From an uncultured Bacilli bacterium (GTDB lineage: Bacteria > Bacillota_I > Bacilli_A > RF39 > UBA660), in the NCBI GenBank assembly GCA_934120635.1, contig CAKOUR010000001.1, positions 78,132 through 142,131 of the forward strand: a stretch of DNA of 64,000 nucleotides. The letters are read 5' to 3'. This document shows positions 15,966-24,954 of the stretch, piece after piece (position 1 is the stretch's first letter; each line of letters opens with the position of its first letter). A model generated the notes under the pieces. That model ran no database searches. It saw only the letters and a list, made by a program, of their open reading frames with translations, and had not been told where the DNA came from. Position numbers and translations under genes: made by a program.

Positions 15966-17789
15966 ATGTGTGGAATAAATGGAATAGTAAGTAAAATCAA
16001 AAAAAAAGAAGAACTCATTCATAAAATGAATGATAGAATACTACATCGTGGTCCTAATGCCGAAGGAGTTTACGTTGATGAAAAATTAGCACTAGGTCAA
16101 AGAAGATTATCAATTATAGATTTAGCAGGAGGAAACCAACCAATATATAATGAAGATAAAAGCATTTTAGTAATGTACAATGGAGAAATCTATAATTATC
16201 AAGAATTAAAAAAAGAACTAAAAAATCATAAATTTAAAACCAACAGTGATACAGAAGTATTAGTACATGGCTATGAAGAATGGGGATATGATTTATTAAA
16301 GAAATTAAGAGGAATGTTTGCTTTTTGCATTTATGATAAAAATAAAAATGAATTATTTATTGCTAGAGATCATTTTGGAATAAAACCTCTTTATTATTAT
16401 CAAAACAAAGAAGGATTTCTCTTCGCTTCAGAAATCAAAAGCTTCTTAGAAATCCCATTTTTTCATAAAGAATTAAATAAAGAAATGTTAGGAGCATACT
16501 TAACCTTTAGCTTTACCCCAGGAGAAAAAACTTTTTTCAAAGATGTCTATAAATTAGAACCAGGTCACTATATGATTTATAATCTTAATACTAACAAAAA
16601 AAAGATAAATAAGTATTTTAAATTAGAATTCTCCAAAACAGATAAAAGTTATGATGAAGTAGTAAATGAAATTAGTACTACCATGAAAGATAGTGTAAAA
16701 CATCATTTAATCAGTGATGTTGAAGTAGGATCGTTCCTATCTAGTGGAATAGATTCTTCCTATCTTGTTAGTTTAGCAAGACCAGACAAAACTTACACAG
16801 TTGGCTACGAAAATAAAAAATATAGTGAAATTGAGTATGCAAAAGACTTAACCAATCGTCTTGGAATTACCAATATTTCTGATAAAATTAGCAAACAAGA
16901 ATACATGAAAGCAATCTCTGATGTTTACTATCACATGGATGAACCAACAACTGATGCTTGTTCTATTGCAGTATATTTTTTATCTAAATTAGCAAGCAAA
17001 GATGTAAAAGTAGTATTATCAGGAGAAGGTGCTGATGAATTTTTTGGAGGATATAACAGCTATGACGACCATCCTTATACCAAACTTCCTTTATGGATTA
17101 GAAAAAGCGTAGCAGCAGTTTGTAAAATCTTACCCAAAAATAAATATACCAGATATTTAATTCGAAGAGGAAAATCATTAGAAGAATCATACGTAAGTAT
17201 TAATAGAAATTTTTATGATGACGAATTAAATGATATCTTAAATTTTAAAGATTACTTAAAAAATAAAGACATTGTTAAAAATACTTACCAAGAATACAAA
17301 GATGAAAATGAATTAAATAAAAAGCTAGCCATAGATATTCGTTATTGGTTAAGTGATAATATTTTATTAATTGTAGATAAGATGACTATGGCCTTTTCAA
17401 TAGAGTCCCGTGTTCCTTTTACGGATATAGATGTCTTTAAAGTAGCATCAACTTTACCAAAAGAATATAAAGTAAAAGATAAAACAACCAAAGTAGCATT
17501 AAGAGAAGCCGCCAAAAAAGATATTCCAAATGAAAGTTATAAAAAGAAAAAATTAGGTTTTCCCGTTCCTATTCGTGAATGGATTAAAGAAGATGATTTT
17601 TATCAAGAAATCAAAAATACTTTCTCTCTTGAAATAGCAGATGAATTATTCCAAAAGAAAAATATTATGAAACTACTAGAAGATCATAAAAATGGGGTAA
17701 AAGATAATTATCGAAAGATTTGGGCAATATATAGTTTCTTAAAATGGTATGAAGTATTCTTTTTAGAAGAAAATACTTCCAAAGAATAA
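15966..17789 (+). CDS. asnB: Asparagine synthase, glutamine-hydrolysing
   Basis: Makes asparagine from aspartate, ATP and glutamine; 607 residues. The N-terminal Ntn glutaminase domain begins MCGINGIV with the catalytic Cys2 exposed, and shows HRGPNAEG and YNGEIYNY. The synthetase half has the PP-loop SSGIDSS at about 258 and the SGEGADEFFGGY segment. The start is fixed by Cys2 and by AAGGGA just before the ATG. It is the last gene of the fmt operon as far as can be seen; no clear terminator follows in the 80-base gap. Confidence 0.93.
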   Translation: MCGINGIVSKIKKKEELIHKMNDRILHRGPNAEGVYVDEKLALGQRRLSIIDLAGGNQPIYNEDKSILVMYNGEIYNYQELKKELKNHKFKTNSDTEVLVHGYEEWGYDLLKKLRGMFAFCIYDKNKNELFIARDHFGIKPLYYYQNKEGFLFASEIKSFLEIPFFHKELNKEMLGAYLTFSFTPGEKTFFKDVYKLEPGHYMIYNLNTNKKKINKYFKLEFSKTDKSYDEVVNEISTTMKDSVKHHLISDVEVGSFLSSGIDSSYLVSLARPDKTYTVGYENKKYSEIEYAKDLTNRLGITNISDKISKQEYMKAISDVYYHMDEPTTDACSIAVYFLSKLASKDVKVVLSGEGADEFFGGYNSYDDHPYTKLPLWIRKSVAAVCKILPKNKYTRYLIRRGKSLEESYVSINRNFYDDELNDILNFKDYLKNKDIVKNTYQEYKDENELNKKLAIDIRYWLSDNILLIVDKMTMAFSIESRVPFTDIDVFKVASTLPKEYKVKDKTTKVALREAAKKDIPNESYKKKKLGFPVPIREWIKEDDFYQEIKNTFSLEIADELFQKKNIMKLLEDHKNGVKDNYRKIWAIYSFLKWYEVFFLEENTSKE

Positions 17790-17869
17790 ACCATCATTAA
17801 AGCCTAAAATGAACAATTAGAGTTAACCAAGATAAAGTTAAAAATAAGTATTTTAATAAAGGAGAATAT

Positions 17870-18676
17870 ATGACAAAATTTATTCAAAGTGAAAAATTCT
17901 TTATGCCAATTATCTATATTGGCTTTGGAATAATTATTTATTTAATTATTGCCAAAATTATTGATGACTTAAGCAAAATAAATATTAAACACGTAGTTGG
18001 CAAAGGAAACGGTGTAGATAAAAGGAAAAAAACCGTAATCAACTTATTTAAAAATATTATAAAGTATATCATTGCAATTATTGTTATTGTTCTAATACTA
18101 AACTTATACGGCGTTAATACTACTAGTATAATAGCATCTATCGGAGTAGCAGGTGCCGTAATAGGTCTTGCTTTTCAAGATATTATCAAAGATTTTTTAG
18201 CAGGAATATTTATTATCTTTGATAATGCTTATGCCGTTGGAGATTGGGTAGAAATAAACGGATTTAAAGGAGAAGTAATCTCTCTAGGATTAAAAACGAC
18301 TAAAGTAAAAGCCTATACAGGAGAAGTCATGATACTATCTAATTCTTCTTTTAATAAAGTAGTAAATTATAATTTAAATCATACTAAATTAATATTAACT
18401 TTACCCGTAGCTTATAATACCAAAATAGAGGATTTAGAAAATATCCTAAATGGATTAAAAGAAGAAATTGTAAAAAAGAAATATGTCTATTCAATGGAAT
18501 TACTTGGAGTAGATGAATTTGCAAGTAGTAGCATAAATTATGCAATCATGATTGACTGTGCAGCAATGAAACATGTAGGAATAAAAAGGGAAGTATTAAA
18601 ATTAATTAAAGTCACTTTTGACAAAGAAGGAATAGAAATTCCTTATCAAAAAATTGATATCAATATAGAAAAGTAG
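17870..18676 (+). CDS. Small-conductance mechanosensitive channel (MscS family)
   Basis: Membrane channel that opens under tension to release solutes on osmotic downshift; 268 residues. Membrane segments at about 10-30, 60-80 and the pore-lining TM3 with the small-residue pattern IASIGVAGAVIGLAFQD, followed by the beta domain with GDWVEINGFKGEV and the C-terminal alpha/beta cage. It has AAAGGAG before its ATG. An HD protein follows 10 bases downstream. Confidence 0.9.
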   Translation: MTKFIQSEKFFMPIIYIGFGIIIYLIIAKIIDDLSKINIKHVVGKGNGVDKRKKTVINLFKNIIKYIIAIIVIVLILNLYGVNTTSIIASIGVAGAVIGLAFQDIIKDFLAGIFIIFDNAYAVGDWVEINGFKGEVISLGLKTTKVKAYTGEVMILSNSSFNKVVNYNLNHTKLILTLPVAYNTKIEDLENILNGLKEEIVKKKYVYSMELLGVDEFASSSINYAIMIDCAAMKHVGIKREVLKLIKVTFDKEGIEIPYQKIDINIEK

Positions 18677-18686
18677 TGAGGTAAAA

Positions 18687-19277
18687 ATGAGAAAAACAGA
18701 AAAAGTAGAAATATTTAAAACAGAAATAAATTATGTAAAAGATGCCGAAAGAAGAAAAGACTTAAAAACATTAATTGGATTATTACCAGACTATTTCTTT
18801 GAAATACCAGCATCATCTACTGGAAAATATCACCCATCATTTTCGTTAGGAGAAAAAGGATTAGTACGCCATACTAAAGCCGCTGTTAGAATTGGATATG
18901 AACTTTTAAATAACAATACAGTAGGTGCTAAATTTGATAGTAAGGATAAAGATTTAATTATTATTGCCTTAACCCTACATGATGGATTAAAAAGTGGAAT
19001 AGAACATAGTAAATATACAAAATTTGATCATCCATTATTAATATCAAAGTTAATTATGGAAAATAAAGATAAATTATCTATGGAAGTTGATGATATTAGA
19101 AAAGTTTGCACAATGATAGAATCTCATATGGGAGAATGGACATACGATAATTATCAAAAAAAAGAAGTCTTGCCAAAACCTAGAACATCTGAACAAAGAT
19201 TTGTTCACATGTGTGACTTCTTAGCCAGTAGAAAATTTTTAGATATTAAATTTGAAAACAATGAAATTGTAGAATAA
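18687..19277 (+). CDS. HD-domain phosphohydrolase of unknown substrate
   Basis: 196 residues, soluble. Metal-site residues: His in LVRHTKAAVRIG, the His-Asp pair in LTLHDGLKSG, His in KFDHPLLISK and IESHMGEW, and a final Asp in MCDFLAS, in the order expected of HD hydrolases. It is not recognisably one of the well-known subfamilies. The gene starts 10 bases after the MscS gene with GTGAGG as ribosome binding site. A perfect 16-base palindrome follows the stop. Confidence 0.7.
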   Translation: MRKTEKVEIFKTEINYVKDAERRKDLKTLIGLLPDYFFEIPASSTGKYHPSFSLGEKGLVRHTKAAVRIGYELLNNNTVGAKFDSKDKDLIIIALTLHDGLKSGIEHSKYTKFDHPLLISKLIMENKDKLSMEVDDIRKVCTMIESHMGEWTYDNYQKKEVLPKPRTSEQRFVHMCDFLASRKFLDIKFENNEIVE

Positions 19278-19288
19278 AAAATTCTTCA

Positions 19289-19304
19289 TTGTAAGTACTT
19301 ACAA
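19289..19304. repeat. 16-bp palindrome TTGTAAGTACTTACAA
   Basis: Perfect dyad in the short gap between the HD gene and the converging YqfQ-like gene. There is no T run on either side, so it is a weak terminator candidate; a protein site is equally possible. Confidence 0.5.
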
Positions 19305-19315
19305 AAGGATTTAAA

Positions 19316-19813
19316 TTATGATTGAATAAAGAAAGTAGGGGAATAATCTTCAAGATTAGAATACTCTACTTTTTCTTGCTTTAGAGAATGATTTTCTTTT
19401 AAATTTGAAGAACTCTGCTGATAATGAGATAGATTTTGGTTAGTACTTACATAACTTTTTCTTTTACTTCTATAAGAACTGTCGGTTTCATCCTTAAAAG
19501 CAGAGGCAACTCTAAGCATAGATTTCATATTATTCATAACAGGACCAACTTGTTTAACTAAAGGAATAGTTTGATTAATTACTCCCAAAGTTTTTGAAGT
19601 TCCATTAATTAATCCACTCCAATTAATAGAACGAAGACCTGCTATTCCGTTCCCTAAACTTCTTATTAATCCGGCTCCTTTAGTAGCCCCACCAGCAGCA
19701 CCAAGCGATCCTGCTCTTACTAATCCAGGAGCGGCTCCTATCATTCCTCTGGCCATCGGCTGTGCCATCATGTATGGAGAAAATCTCGGTATAAAAAAAG
19801 GTTGATTATACAT
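19316..19813 (-). CDS. YqfQ/VrrA-like protein
   Basis: 165 residues on the minus strand. The N-terminus is Met/Pro/Phe-rich (QPFFIPRFSPYMMAQPM), then Gly/Ala-rich, then the segment LGVINQTIPLVKQVGPVMNN that is typical of the YqfQ (VrrA) family of Bacilli; the C-terminus is hydrophilic and rich in Ser, Asn and Lys. Function is unknown in the family. Two in-frame ATG codons are near the start: the second (19813) lies 9 bases from AGAGGTG, the first (19819) only 3, so I chose the second. It is one of the few minus-strand genes here and stands alone. Confidence 0.65.
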   Translation of the reverse strand: MYNQPFFIPRFSPYMMAQPMARGMIGAAPGLVRAGSLGAAGGATKGAGLIRSLGNGIAGLRSINWSGLINGTSKTLGVINQTIPLVKQVGPVMNNMKSMLRVASAFKDETDSSYRSKRKSYVSTNQNLSHYQQSSSNLKENHSLKQEKVEYSNLEDYSPTFFIQS

Positions 19814-19871
19814 CTTCATTTCACCTCTTTACTATAATCTATGTAAAAAACTAGGAAAAGTGAAAAAAATG

Positions 19872-19880
19872 TGCTAAAAT
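19872..19880 (+). promoter_or_regulatory. Extended -10 promoter of the PilC-like gene
   Basis: TGC followed by TAAAAT (19875-19880), about 33 bases before the ATG. Confidence 0.4.
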
Positions 19881-19912
19881 AGATTTATCAAATAGAATAT
19901 GGAGGGCATATT

Positions 19913-21277
19913 ATGGGAAGTTTAAAAAAAATAATTCAAGCCTTAAACCAACCAATCGGTGGCTCAAAAGGAAATGATAAAGCTAGTAACGCAAAAAGAG
20001 AAAAAAATTTAAAACTAAAAGTAATGGAACTAACTCCACAAGATGCTATTAAAAATACAAAAAATATCCGTTATCGATATAAAGTTAGAGACAAACAAGG
20101 AAATATATCTGATGGAAAATTAGATGCCCTTTCTAAATTAGATGTTCACTCCTTTTTAATGAATCAAGGATATGATGTCCTAACAATTGAAGAAGATGAA
20201 TTATTTAATAAACTAGGGTTGGTACAGTTAACAACAAGACAAATGAAAGATAAAGACTTAAATTTTTTTCTAACTCAACTGTCTACTTATATCAAAGCAG
20301 GAATTCCCTTAATTGACTCCATTAATATTTTAGCAAAACAAGCAAGAAATAAGAAAACAAAAAATTTATACAATCGATTAGTATTTGAATTGACAACAGG
20401 GGAAACTTTCAGCGAAGCACTAAATAAACAAGGGGCAGTTTTTCCTAAATTATTAATTAATATGATAAAAACTTCAGAGTTAACTGGAAACTTAACTGGT
20501 GTATTAGATGATATGGCAGATTATTATAAAACAATAGATGAAAATAGAAAGCAAATTATCAGTGCAATGACATATCCGACAGTTATCTTTATTATTGCTA
20601 TTGTCGTTTTAGTATATATTGTCTTATTCGTTGTACCAGAATTTACAGATATGTATGCACAAATAGGCAGTAAATTACCTCCTATCACAACAATGATTGT
20701 TAGTCTCAGTGATTTTTTAGCAGCAAATTTATTATATGTAATTTTAGTAATCGTAGCAGTCTTTACTATATTAATGATTATGTACAAAAATGTTACGACA
20801 TTTAGATACTGGACACAATGGACATTAATGCATATACCTGTAGTAAAAAATATTGTAATCTATAAAGAAGTTATCATGTTTACCAAAACATTTGCTTCTC
20901 TTATTAACTACGATGTTTTCATCACTGATAGTATGGAAATTTTAGGAAAAGTAACTTCAAATGAGATATATAAAAATTTAATTAGAGATGCTGTCATTAA
21001 TCTGAGTAATGGAAATGGAGTATCACCCGCATTCAAAGACAATTGGGCATTTCCACCAATTGCCTATGAAATGCTTTTAACAGGGGAAAGAACCGGAAGA
21101 TTAGGGGCTATGATGGCAAAAGTGTCGGAATATTATAACACAGAACAAAAGAATTTAATTGCACAATTAAAAAGTTTAATTGAACCAGTTATGATTATTT
21201 TTCTTGCTGTAATTGTAGGTATTGTACTATTAGCAGTAGTAGTTCCAATGTTTAGTATGTATGAACAAATCGTTTAA
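19913..21277 (+). CDS. Type IV pilus/type II secretion inner-membrane platform protein (PilC/GspF)
   Basis: Platform protein of pilus or pseudopilus assembly, 454 residues. After a Lys-rich N-terminal extension (about 1-55) comes the small domain YRYKVRDKQGNISDGKL typical of PilC, then two GspF repeats, each with a TSELTGNL- or TGERTGRLG-type motif and membrane segments (about 215-245, 268-290 and 425-450). ATG at 19913 follows GGAGGG. The prepilin peptidase gene is 20 bases downstream, but no pilin or pilus ATPase gene is in the window. Confidence 0.88.
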   Translation: MGSLKKIIQALNQPIGGSKGNDKASNAKREKNLKLKVMELTPQDAIKNTKNIRYRYKVRDKQGNISDGKLDALSKLDVHSFLMNQGYDVLTIEEDELFNKLGLVQLTTRQMKDKDLNFFLTQLSTYIKAGIPLIDSINILAKQARNKKTKNLYNRLVFELTTGETFSEALNKQGAVFPKLLINMIKTSELTGNLTGVLDDMADYYKTIDENRKQIISAMTYPTVIFIIAIVVLVYIVLFVVPEFTDMYAQIGSKLPPITTMIVSLSDFLAANLLYVILVIVAVFTILMIMYKNVTTFRYWTQWTLMHIPVVKNIVIYKEVIMFTKTFASLINYDVFITDSMEILGKVTSNEIYKNLIRDAVINLSNGNGVSPAFKDNWAFPPIAYEMLLTGERTGRLGAMMAKVSEYYNTEQKNLIAQLKSLIEPVMIIFLAVIVGIVLLAVVVPMFSMYEQIV

Positions 21278-21297
21278 TAAAGACAAGGAGGTATACG

Positions 21298-22062
21298 TTG
21301 GAAATATTTTATAAAGTAATGTTTTTTATTATAGGATCAGTAATGGGATCATTCTTTCATGTAGTTGCAACACGACTTTCTAATGATGAATCAATCATTA
21401 GTCCAGGATCTCATTGTCCAAAATGTAATCACTATCTAAAATGGTATGAAAATATCCCAATCTTTTCTTATCTATTTTTAAGAGGAAAATGTAGTAACTG
21501 TAAAAGTAAAATTCCAATTAGTTATGTTATTGTAGAAATTGTTACAGGATTATTATATGCAGCATGCTATCATTCATTTAAATTTAGCTTTGACTTAGCA
21601 ATTGCTTTAATATTTGTATCAGCACTAATTACTGTTATAGTAAGTGATATAGAATATATGATTATTTTAGATGAAGTATTAATCTTTTCTACTTTATTAT
21701 TAGCTATTTTATATATTTTTGGAAAAGGATTAGAAGTAGCAGCTTATCATATTTATTCAGGAGTAGGTGCTTTTCTAGCCATGTATGCTATAAAATGGAT
21801 TGGAGATAAAGCTTTTCAAAAAGAATCTCTTGGAGGAGGAGATATAAAATTAATGTTTTTATTTGGAATGGTATTAGGATTACCAATGTCAATCTGCACT
21901 ATCTTTTTAGCAACATTCATTGCTTTTCCAGTAGCACTAATAATCTTATTTTCAGATAAAGAAAATATTATCCCCTTTGGTCCATTTCTTAGTATGGCAG
22001 CAATATTAATTATGGTCTCAAAACTCCAATTAACAGATTTATTAGAAAAATTAATAAAATAA
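21298..22062 (+). CDS. Prepilin peptidase (type IV leader peptidase, A24 family)
   Basis: Membrane aspartyl protease that cuts and N-methylates prepilins; 254 residues. The cytoplasmic loop has the two CxxC pairs CPKCNHYLKWYENIP and CSNCKSK of the methyltransferase-containing type, and the two catalytic Asp are in SDIEYMIILDE and GGGDIKLM. About seven membrane segments. The start is TTG at 21298, five bases after AAGGAGGT; no ATG is nearby. Follows the PilC-like gene in one transcript. Confidence 0.9.
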   Translation: MEIFYKVMFFIIGSVMGSFFHVVATRLSNDESIISPGSHCPKCNHYLKWYENIPIFSYLFLRGKCSNCKSKIPISYVIVEIVTGLLYAACYHSFKFSFDLAIALIFVSALITVIVSDIEYMIILDEVLIFSTLLLAILYIFGKGLEVAAYHIYSGVGAFLAMYAIKWIGDKAFQKESLGGGDIKLMFLFGMVLGLPMSICTIFLATFIAFPVALIILFSDKENIIPFGPFLSMAAILIMVSKLQLTDLLEKLIK

Positions 22063-22096
22063 GATAAAACAAAAAAGGTAAGTATTTTATTTAACA

Positions 22097-22133
22097 TTGA
22101 CATAAACTAATGCATTTAATGTATAATTATAAT
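22097..22133 (+). promoter_or_regulatory. Upstream promoter of murG
   Basis: TTGACA at 22097-22102; TATAAT occurs at 22122-22127 (19-base spacer) and again at 22128-22133. Either may serve as -10. Confidence 0.5.
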
Positions 22134-22160
22134 GAGATATTTACTTTTTTGGTAGTTATT

Positions 22161-22169
22161 TGATATAAT
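22161..22169 (+). promoter_or_regulatory. Second, extended -10 promoter of murG
   Basis: TGA followed by TATAAT (22164-22169), about 28 bases before the murG start. No good -35 box. Confidence 0.45.
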
Positions 22170-22196
22170 AATAAGACATGTAAAGAGGTGAATTTA

Positions 22197-23291
22197 ATGA
22201 GAGTAGTAATTAGTGCAGGAGGAACAGGAGGACATATTTATCCAGCTCTTGCAATCATTAATAAAATAAAAAAAGAAGAACCAAACAGTGAATTTATTTA
22301 TATAGGAACTCACAACAGAATGGAAAAAGATTTAATTCCCTCACTAGGAATACCCTATGAAGGAATAGAAATAACAGGATTTATTAGAAAACTAACTTTA
22401 GAAAATTTCAAAACTTTATTTCTTTTTCTAAAAGCCAGAAAAAAATGTCTAAAAATAATAGAAGAATTTAAACCAGATGTTGTAATTGGAGCAGGTGGAT
22501 ATGTCACAGCACCCGTAATTTGGGCAGCTCACAAATTAGGATGTAAAACATTCATTCATGAACAAAACTCTGTAGTAGGACTATCAAATAAATATTTAAG
22601 CAAATATGTTGATAAAATTGGTGTAAGTTTTGATTCAACATTAGGAGAATTTCCAAAAGACAAAGTGGTTTTAACAGGAAATCCTTGCAGTGAAAAAGCA
22701 ATTCAAACAAAAGTCGCCAAAAAAAGCGATTTTGGATTAAGTGAAGATAAAAAATTAGTTTTAATCGTTATGGGAAGTTTAGGCAGTAAAACAGTAAATG
22801 AAAAAATGGAAGAATACTTATATGGATTTCGAAATAAAAATTATGAAATTTTATTTGTAACAGGTGAACATTACTATGACTCTATTAAATCAAAGAGATT
22901 TCCATCAAATGTTAAAGTAGTTCCTTTCATCAAAGAATTACCATCAGTAATGAAAGTAACAGATTTAATGGTATCACGGGCAGGAGCTTCCACGATGAGT
23001 GAAATTACTGCACTAGGAATTCCAACCATCTTTATTCCTAGTCCATATGTTACTAATAATCACCAATACAAAAATGCAGAAGATTTAGTTAAAAAAGATG
23101 CTGCTTTAATGATTGAAGAAAAAGACTTAAATAAAATATCTTTTATCCATATGATAGATGACATTTTAGAAGATGAAGAAAAATACAAAAAAATAAAAGA
23201 GAATGTCAGTAAATTAGGAATCAAAGATTCCTCAACTAGAATTTATGACATATTAAAGGAATTGATATTAAATGATAAAAAATTTTATTGA
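22197..23291 (+). CDS. murG: UDP-GlcNAc:lipid I GlcNAc transferase
   Basis: Last cytoplasmic step of peptidoglycan precursor synthesis, turning lipid I into lipid II at the inner membrane face; 364 residues. Seen: GGTGGHIYPALAI near the N-terminus, the membrane-docking GFIRK region, GAGGYVTAPV and HEQNSVVGLSN, and the donor-site pattern VSRAGASTMSE with NNHQYKNA. The start is ATG at 22197 six bases after AGAGGTG; a GTG nine bases earlier overlaps that site. The stop is TGA. Its end overlaps murB by 20 bases. Confidence 0.96.
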   Translation: MRVVISAGGTGGHIYPALAIINKIKKEEPNSEFIYIGTHNRMEKDLIPSLGIPYEGIEITGFIRKLTLENFKTLFLFLKARKKCLKIIEEFKPDVVIGAGGYVTAPVIWAAHKLGCKTFIHEQNSVVGLSNKYLSKYVDKIGVSFDSTLGEFPKDKVVLTGNPCSEKAIQTKVAKKSDFGLSEDKKLVLIVMGSLGSKTVNEKMEEYLYGFRNKNYEILFVTGEHYYDSIKSKRFPSNVKVVPFIKELPSVMKVTDLMVSRAGASTMSEITALGIPTIFIPSPYVTNNHQYKNAEDLVKKDAALMIEEKDLNKISFIHMIDDILEDEEKYKKIKENVSKLGIKDSSTRIYDILKELILNDKKFY

Positions 23292-24162
23292 AAAGAACAA
23301 CTATGAATATATAAGCGAAGCAAGCCTAAAAAGATATAATACTTATAGAGTGGATGTAAAGTGTAAGTATTTAATATTTCCTAAAACAAAAGAAGAATTT
23401 GTAGAATTACTAAAAGAACTAAAAAAGGAAAAAGAAAAATATCTTGTTTTAGGAAATGGAAGTAATATTATTTTAAATACTGATTATTACGATGGAGTAG
23501 TAATTATTTTAAGTAAATTAAATAAAATGAAAATTGATGATTTAACTGTAGAAGTTGAAGCGGGATATTCATTACAAAAACTTGCTTTAGAAACTTCAAG
23601 TTTAGGACTTGAAGGATTAGAGTTTGCAACAGGAATACCAGGGATGTTAGGAGCAAGTATTGCTATGAACGCAGGCGCATATAAAAGTGACATTGCCTCA
23701 GTAGTAGAAACCGTAACTGTAGTAAATCCAGATAATGAAATCGTAACCATGCGTCATGATGATTTAAATTTCTCTTATCGAAATTCTTTTTTCAAGGAAA
23801 ATAAAGGATATTATATCGTTTCAGCAACATTAAAACTAACAAAAGGTAAAAAAGAAGAAATATTAGAAAAAATTAGTAAAAGAAGAGTAAAAAGAATAGA
23901 AACACAGCCATTAGATATGCCATCAGCAGGATCTGTATTTAGAAATCCAGAAGGAATGTATGCAGGAGAACTAATTGAAAAGATAGGATTAAAAGGATAT
24001 AAACTAAATGGAGCCATGGTATCAGAAAAACATGCAAACTTTATTGTAAATAAAGATAATGCTTCAGGAAAAGATATTGTAAAATTAATCAAAAAAATAC
24101 AAGATGAAGTAAAAAAAGAATTTAACGTTGATTTAATTTTAGAACAAATTATTGTAGATTAG
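23272..24162 (+). CDS. murB: UDP-N-acetylenolpyruvoylglucosamine reductase
   Basis: FAD enzyme that reduces UDP-enolpyruvyl-GlcNAc to UDP-MurNAc; 296 residues. FAD-binding segments LGNGSNIIL and GIPGMLGASIAMNAGAY are present, then YRNSFFKE and the active-site segment PSAGSVFRNPEG (catalytic Ser), and the C-terminal KHANFIVN. It begins inside the end of murG (20-base overlap) and is followed directly by divIB. Together murG-murB-divIB form a small wall/division operon. Confidence 0.95.
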   Translation: MIKNFIEKNNYEYISEASLKRYNTYRVDVKCKYLIFPKTKEEFVELLKELKKEKEKYLVLGNGSNIILNTDYYDGVVIILSKLNKMKIDDLTVEVEAGYSLQKLALETSSLGLEGLEFATGIPGMLGASIAMNAGAYKSDIASVVETVTVVNPDNEIVTMRHDDLNFSYRNSFFKENKGYYIVSATLKLTKGKKEEILEKISKRRVKRIETQPLDMPSAGSVFRNPEGMYAGELIEKIGLKGYKLNGAMVSEKHANFIVNKDNASGKDIVKLIKKIQDEVKKEFNVDLILEQIIVD

Positions 24163-24171
24163 GTGAATAAT

Positions 24172-24849
24172 ATGGCAAAAAAGAAGAAAAAAAGGGTATT
24201 AAAAGTAAAAAATATTTTAATTTTAGTATTAATAATTTTAATAATTATTTCTATTATATATTACGCTCTAATAATGCCAATCAAAAATATATATATAGAT
24301 GGAAATAATATTCTTTCTGATAACGAAATAATTGAACTATCTTCATTATCTAATTATCCATCTTTTTTGCTAACTAAAAGTACTGATATAAAAAATAAAT
24401 TAAAGAGTAATCATTACATAGAAAATGTAAAAATAAAGAAAAAGTTAGGAAACATCATAGAACTACATATCAAAGAGTATACTCCAATTTGTATTAATGT
24501 TAATCAATTAATATTATCTAATGGAAACAAATTAGATAATACCTATAACTTATCAGATATTCCAACATTGACAAATGAAATAGAAGATAAAAAAATTTAT
24601 CAAAAATTTGTAAAAAAATTTACTATAATTGATAAAAATATCTTAAGACAAATTTCAGAAATAGAATATCAACCAGTAGAAGTAGATAAAGAAAGATTTT
24701 TATTATATATGAATGATGGAAATTTAGTTTATATAACCTTAACAAAAATAAATACCTTAAATAAGTATAATCAAATTAAAGATAAATTAGAAAATCATTT
24801 AGGAATTATCTACCTTGATTCAGGGAATTATGTAGAAATAAGAAAATAA
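24172..24849 (+). CDS. divIB: Cell division protein DivIB/FtsQ
   Basis: Single-pass division protein of 225 residues, on the short side for the family. A Lys-rich cytoplasmic tail, one membrane segment (about 13-35), then a POTRA domain starting at IKNIYIDGNNILSDNEI, and the beta domain with DGNLVYITLTKI near the end. It belongs with FtsL/DivIC in the divisome. ATG at 24172 follows AGGTG; a GTG at 24163 overlaps that site. The position after murB is common in Firmicutes. Confidence 0.85.
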   Translation: MAKKKKKRVLKVKNILILVLIILIIISIIYYALIMPIKNIYIDGNNILSDNEIIELSSLSNYPSFLLTKSTDIKNKLKSNHYIENVKIKKKLGNIIELHIKEYTPICINVNQLILSNGNKLDNTYNLSDIPTLTNEIEDKKIYQKFVKKFTIIDKNILRQISEIEYQPVEVDKERFLLYMNDGNLVYITLTKINTLNKYNQIKDKLENHLGIIYLDSGNYVEIRK

Positions 24850-24851
24850 AG

Positions 24852-24886
24852 GTTCAAGAAAAAGCACTTTCTTGAACTGCTTTTTC
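24852..24886 (+). terminator. Terminator of murG-murB-divIB with two alternative stems
   Basis: GTTCAAGAAA (24852-24861) pairs with TTTCTTGAAC (24868-24877). Overlapping it, GAAAAAGCA (24858-24866) pairs with TGCTTTTTC (24878-24886). Both cannot form at once. The simplest reading is a terminator. Confidence 0.65.
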
Positions 24887-24901
24887 ATTATAAAAAATTC
24901 C

Positions 24902-24930
24902 TTTACTAAAAAGTACAATTATAGTATAAT
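24902..24930 (+). promoter_or_regulatory. Probable promoter of rplI-dnaB
   Basis: TATAAT at 24925-24930 with a weak -35 box TTTACT (24902-24907) at 17 bases. Confidence 0.45.
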
Positions 24931-24954
24931 TAGTAGCGTGAAGGTGGGATTTTT

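Noticed and set aside
19318..19326. Three-codon frame after AAAAGGAT
   Set aside because: ATG ATT GAA TAA is too short to count, and it overlaps the end of the YqfQ-like gene on the other strand.
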